A stretch of DNA of 64,000 nucleotides from Corynebacterium sp. TAE3-ERU16 (GTDB taxonomy: Bacteria; Actinomycetota; Actinomycetes; Mycobacteriales; Mycobacteriaceae). Shown piece after piece: positions 63,444 through 64,000 of this stretch. Numbering within the stretch: the stretch's first letter is position 1; each line of letters opens with the position of its first letter. Below the pieces are notes generated by a model. The model ran no database searches and had not been told where the DNA came from. It worked only from the letters and a program-made list of their open reading frames with translations. The stretch spans positions 1-64,000 of the forward strand of contig NZ_JAHUTN010000006.1 of NCBI RefSeq assembly GCF_019209935.1. The letters run 5' to 3'. Made by a program: the position numbers and the translations under genes.

Positions 63444-63923
63444 ATGCCGGTCCTACCCGCCCCGGAAGGGCTGATCCGCGCGGAGACACTCATGCACCGG
63501 GCGATCGAGGTTGCCCGGACGACCCCGCCCGGAGACGTGCCGGTCGGGGCGGTCGTCATCGATTCCTCGGGCCGGGAACTCGCCGTGGCGACCAACCGCC
63601 GGGAGGCTGACGGTGACCCCACCGCGCACGCGGAGATCCTCGCGATCCGGCGTGCCGCGGCACTCCACGGCGACGGGTGGAGGCTGTCCGGATGCACCCT
63701 CGTCGTGACTCTGGAACCGTGCACGATGTGTGCCGGAGCGCTCCTGGATGCCCGCGTCGACGAGATCATCTTCGGGGCCCACGAGCCCAGGACCGGGGCG
63801 TGCGGCAGTGTCCACGACGTTCTCCGACCGCCCGGGACGATGCGTTGGCCCGAAGTCCGCGGGGGGATCCTGGGTGGGCTGTGCGCCGAACTCATGACCG
63901 GTTTCTTCGGTCGGCTCCGGTGA
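63444..63923 (+). CDS. tadA: tRNA-specific adenosine deaminase TadA
   Basis: The 159-residue enzyme has the zinc/catalytic motifs TAHAEILAI (HAE) and EPCTMCAGAL (PCxxC), with VPVGAVVIDSSGREL before and GACGSVHDVL after. It deaminates A34 of tRNA-Arg(ACG) to inosine so that one tRNA reads CGU, CGC and CGA. Its substrate is encoded twice about 2 kb away. ATG 63444 is chosen because the upstream extension is arginine-rich and belongs to the other frame's gene. Confidence 0.93.
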   Translation: MPVLPAPEGLIRAETLMHRAIEVARTTPPGDVPVGAVVIDSSGRELAVATNRREADGDPTAHAEILAIRRAAALHGDGWRLSGCTLVVTLEPCTMCAGALLDARVDEIIFGAHEPRTGACGSVHDVLRPPGTMRWPEVRGGILGGLCAELMTGFFGRLR

Positions 63924-64000
63924 CATCCGGGGTTTTCTCAACCGTGGTGATTGGTCATATGACGTTTTCCCCGTGACTCTCGGAGTCCTCTTCCGGAACC

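Noticed and set aside
1..64000. CRISPR array, rRNA operon, prophage or replication origin
   Set aside because: I looked for regularly spaced repeats, rRNA sequence, phage structural genes and DnaA-box clusters and saw none.

Overview
The window is from a mycolic-acid actinobacterium, most likely Corynebacterium. Everything after about 8.8 kb is GC-rich. It carries one emb arabinosyltransferase gene next to aftA, dprE2 and dprE1, then a GtrA protein, glfT1 and the wzm/wzt exporter, which is the arabinogalactan locus in its corynebacterial, single-emb form. Products from 55.5 kb to the end resemble the mycobacterial Rv3781-Rv3752c neighbourhood.

1-8.8 kb is an AT-richer, decaying segment. Intact genes are a 631-residue membrane protein, a 58-residue two-helix membrane protein and an MFS transporter. 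The rest is wreckage: a secreted LGFP-repeat protein whose broken 3' part encodes a phospholipase A2-like domain (3318-4938), an IS3 transposase remnant, and several unrecognised coding fragments.

8.8-20.7 kb holds membrane proteins (AbrB-type, TauE-type, PAP2 phosphatase), HrpB helicase, three alkylation-repair genes (alkB, tag, ogt), an SDR, a LysE exporter, two YbjQ paralogues, an S4-domain protein, a two-domain VOC protein and an alpha/beta hydrolase. 20.7-30.6 kb is a leftward block of two very large FtsX-type permeases, their ATPase, a PadR regulator with a strong candidate operator, a half-size permease-like protein and an M13 metallopeptidase. 30.9-33.6 kb carries a PrsW-type protease with a small partner and a GH25 lysozyme.

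33.9-45.9 kb is the arabinan/galactan synthesis cluster: emb and aftA build arabinan from the decaprenyl-phospho-arabinose made by dprE1/dprE2, and glfT1 starts the galactan. 46.1-55.5 kb is a sialic-acid module (nanE, nanK, nanA, siaIGFE) facing a GntR/FadR regulator. It sits between glfT1 and wzt/wzm. 55.5-59.6 kb has wzt, wzm, a class V aminotransferase-like protein without the PLP lysine, and a quinone oxidoreductase. 59.7-64 kb has four tRNA genes, an aromatic/histidinol-phosphate aminotransferase, prephenate dehydrogenase, and tadA with its partner gene beside two copies of its substrate tRNA-Arg(ACG).

Functions are inferred from motifs and gene order read by eye. No database search was run.
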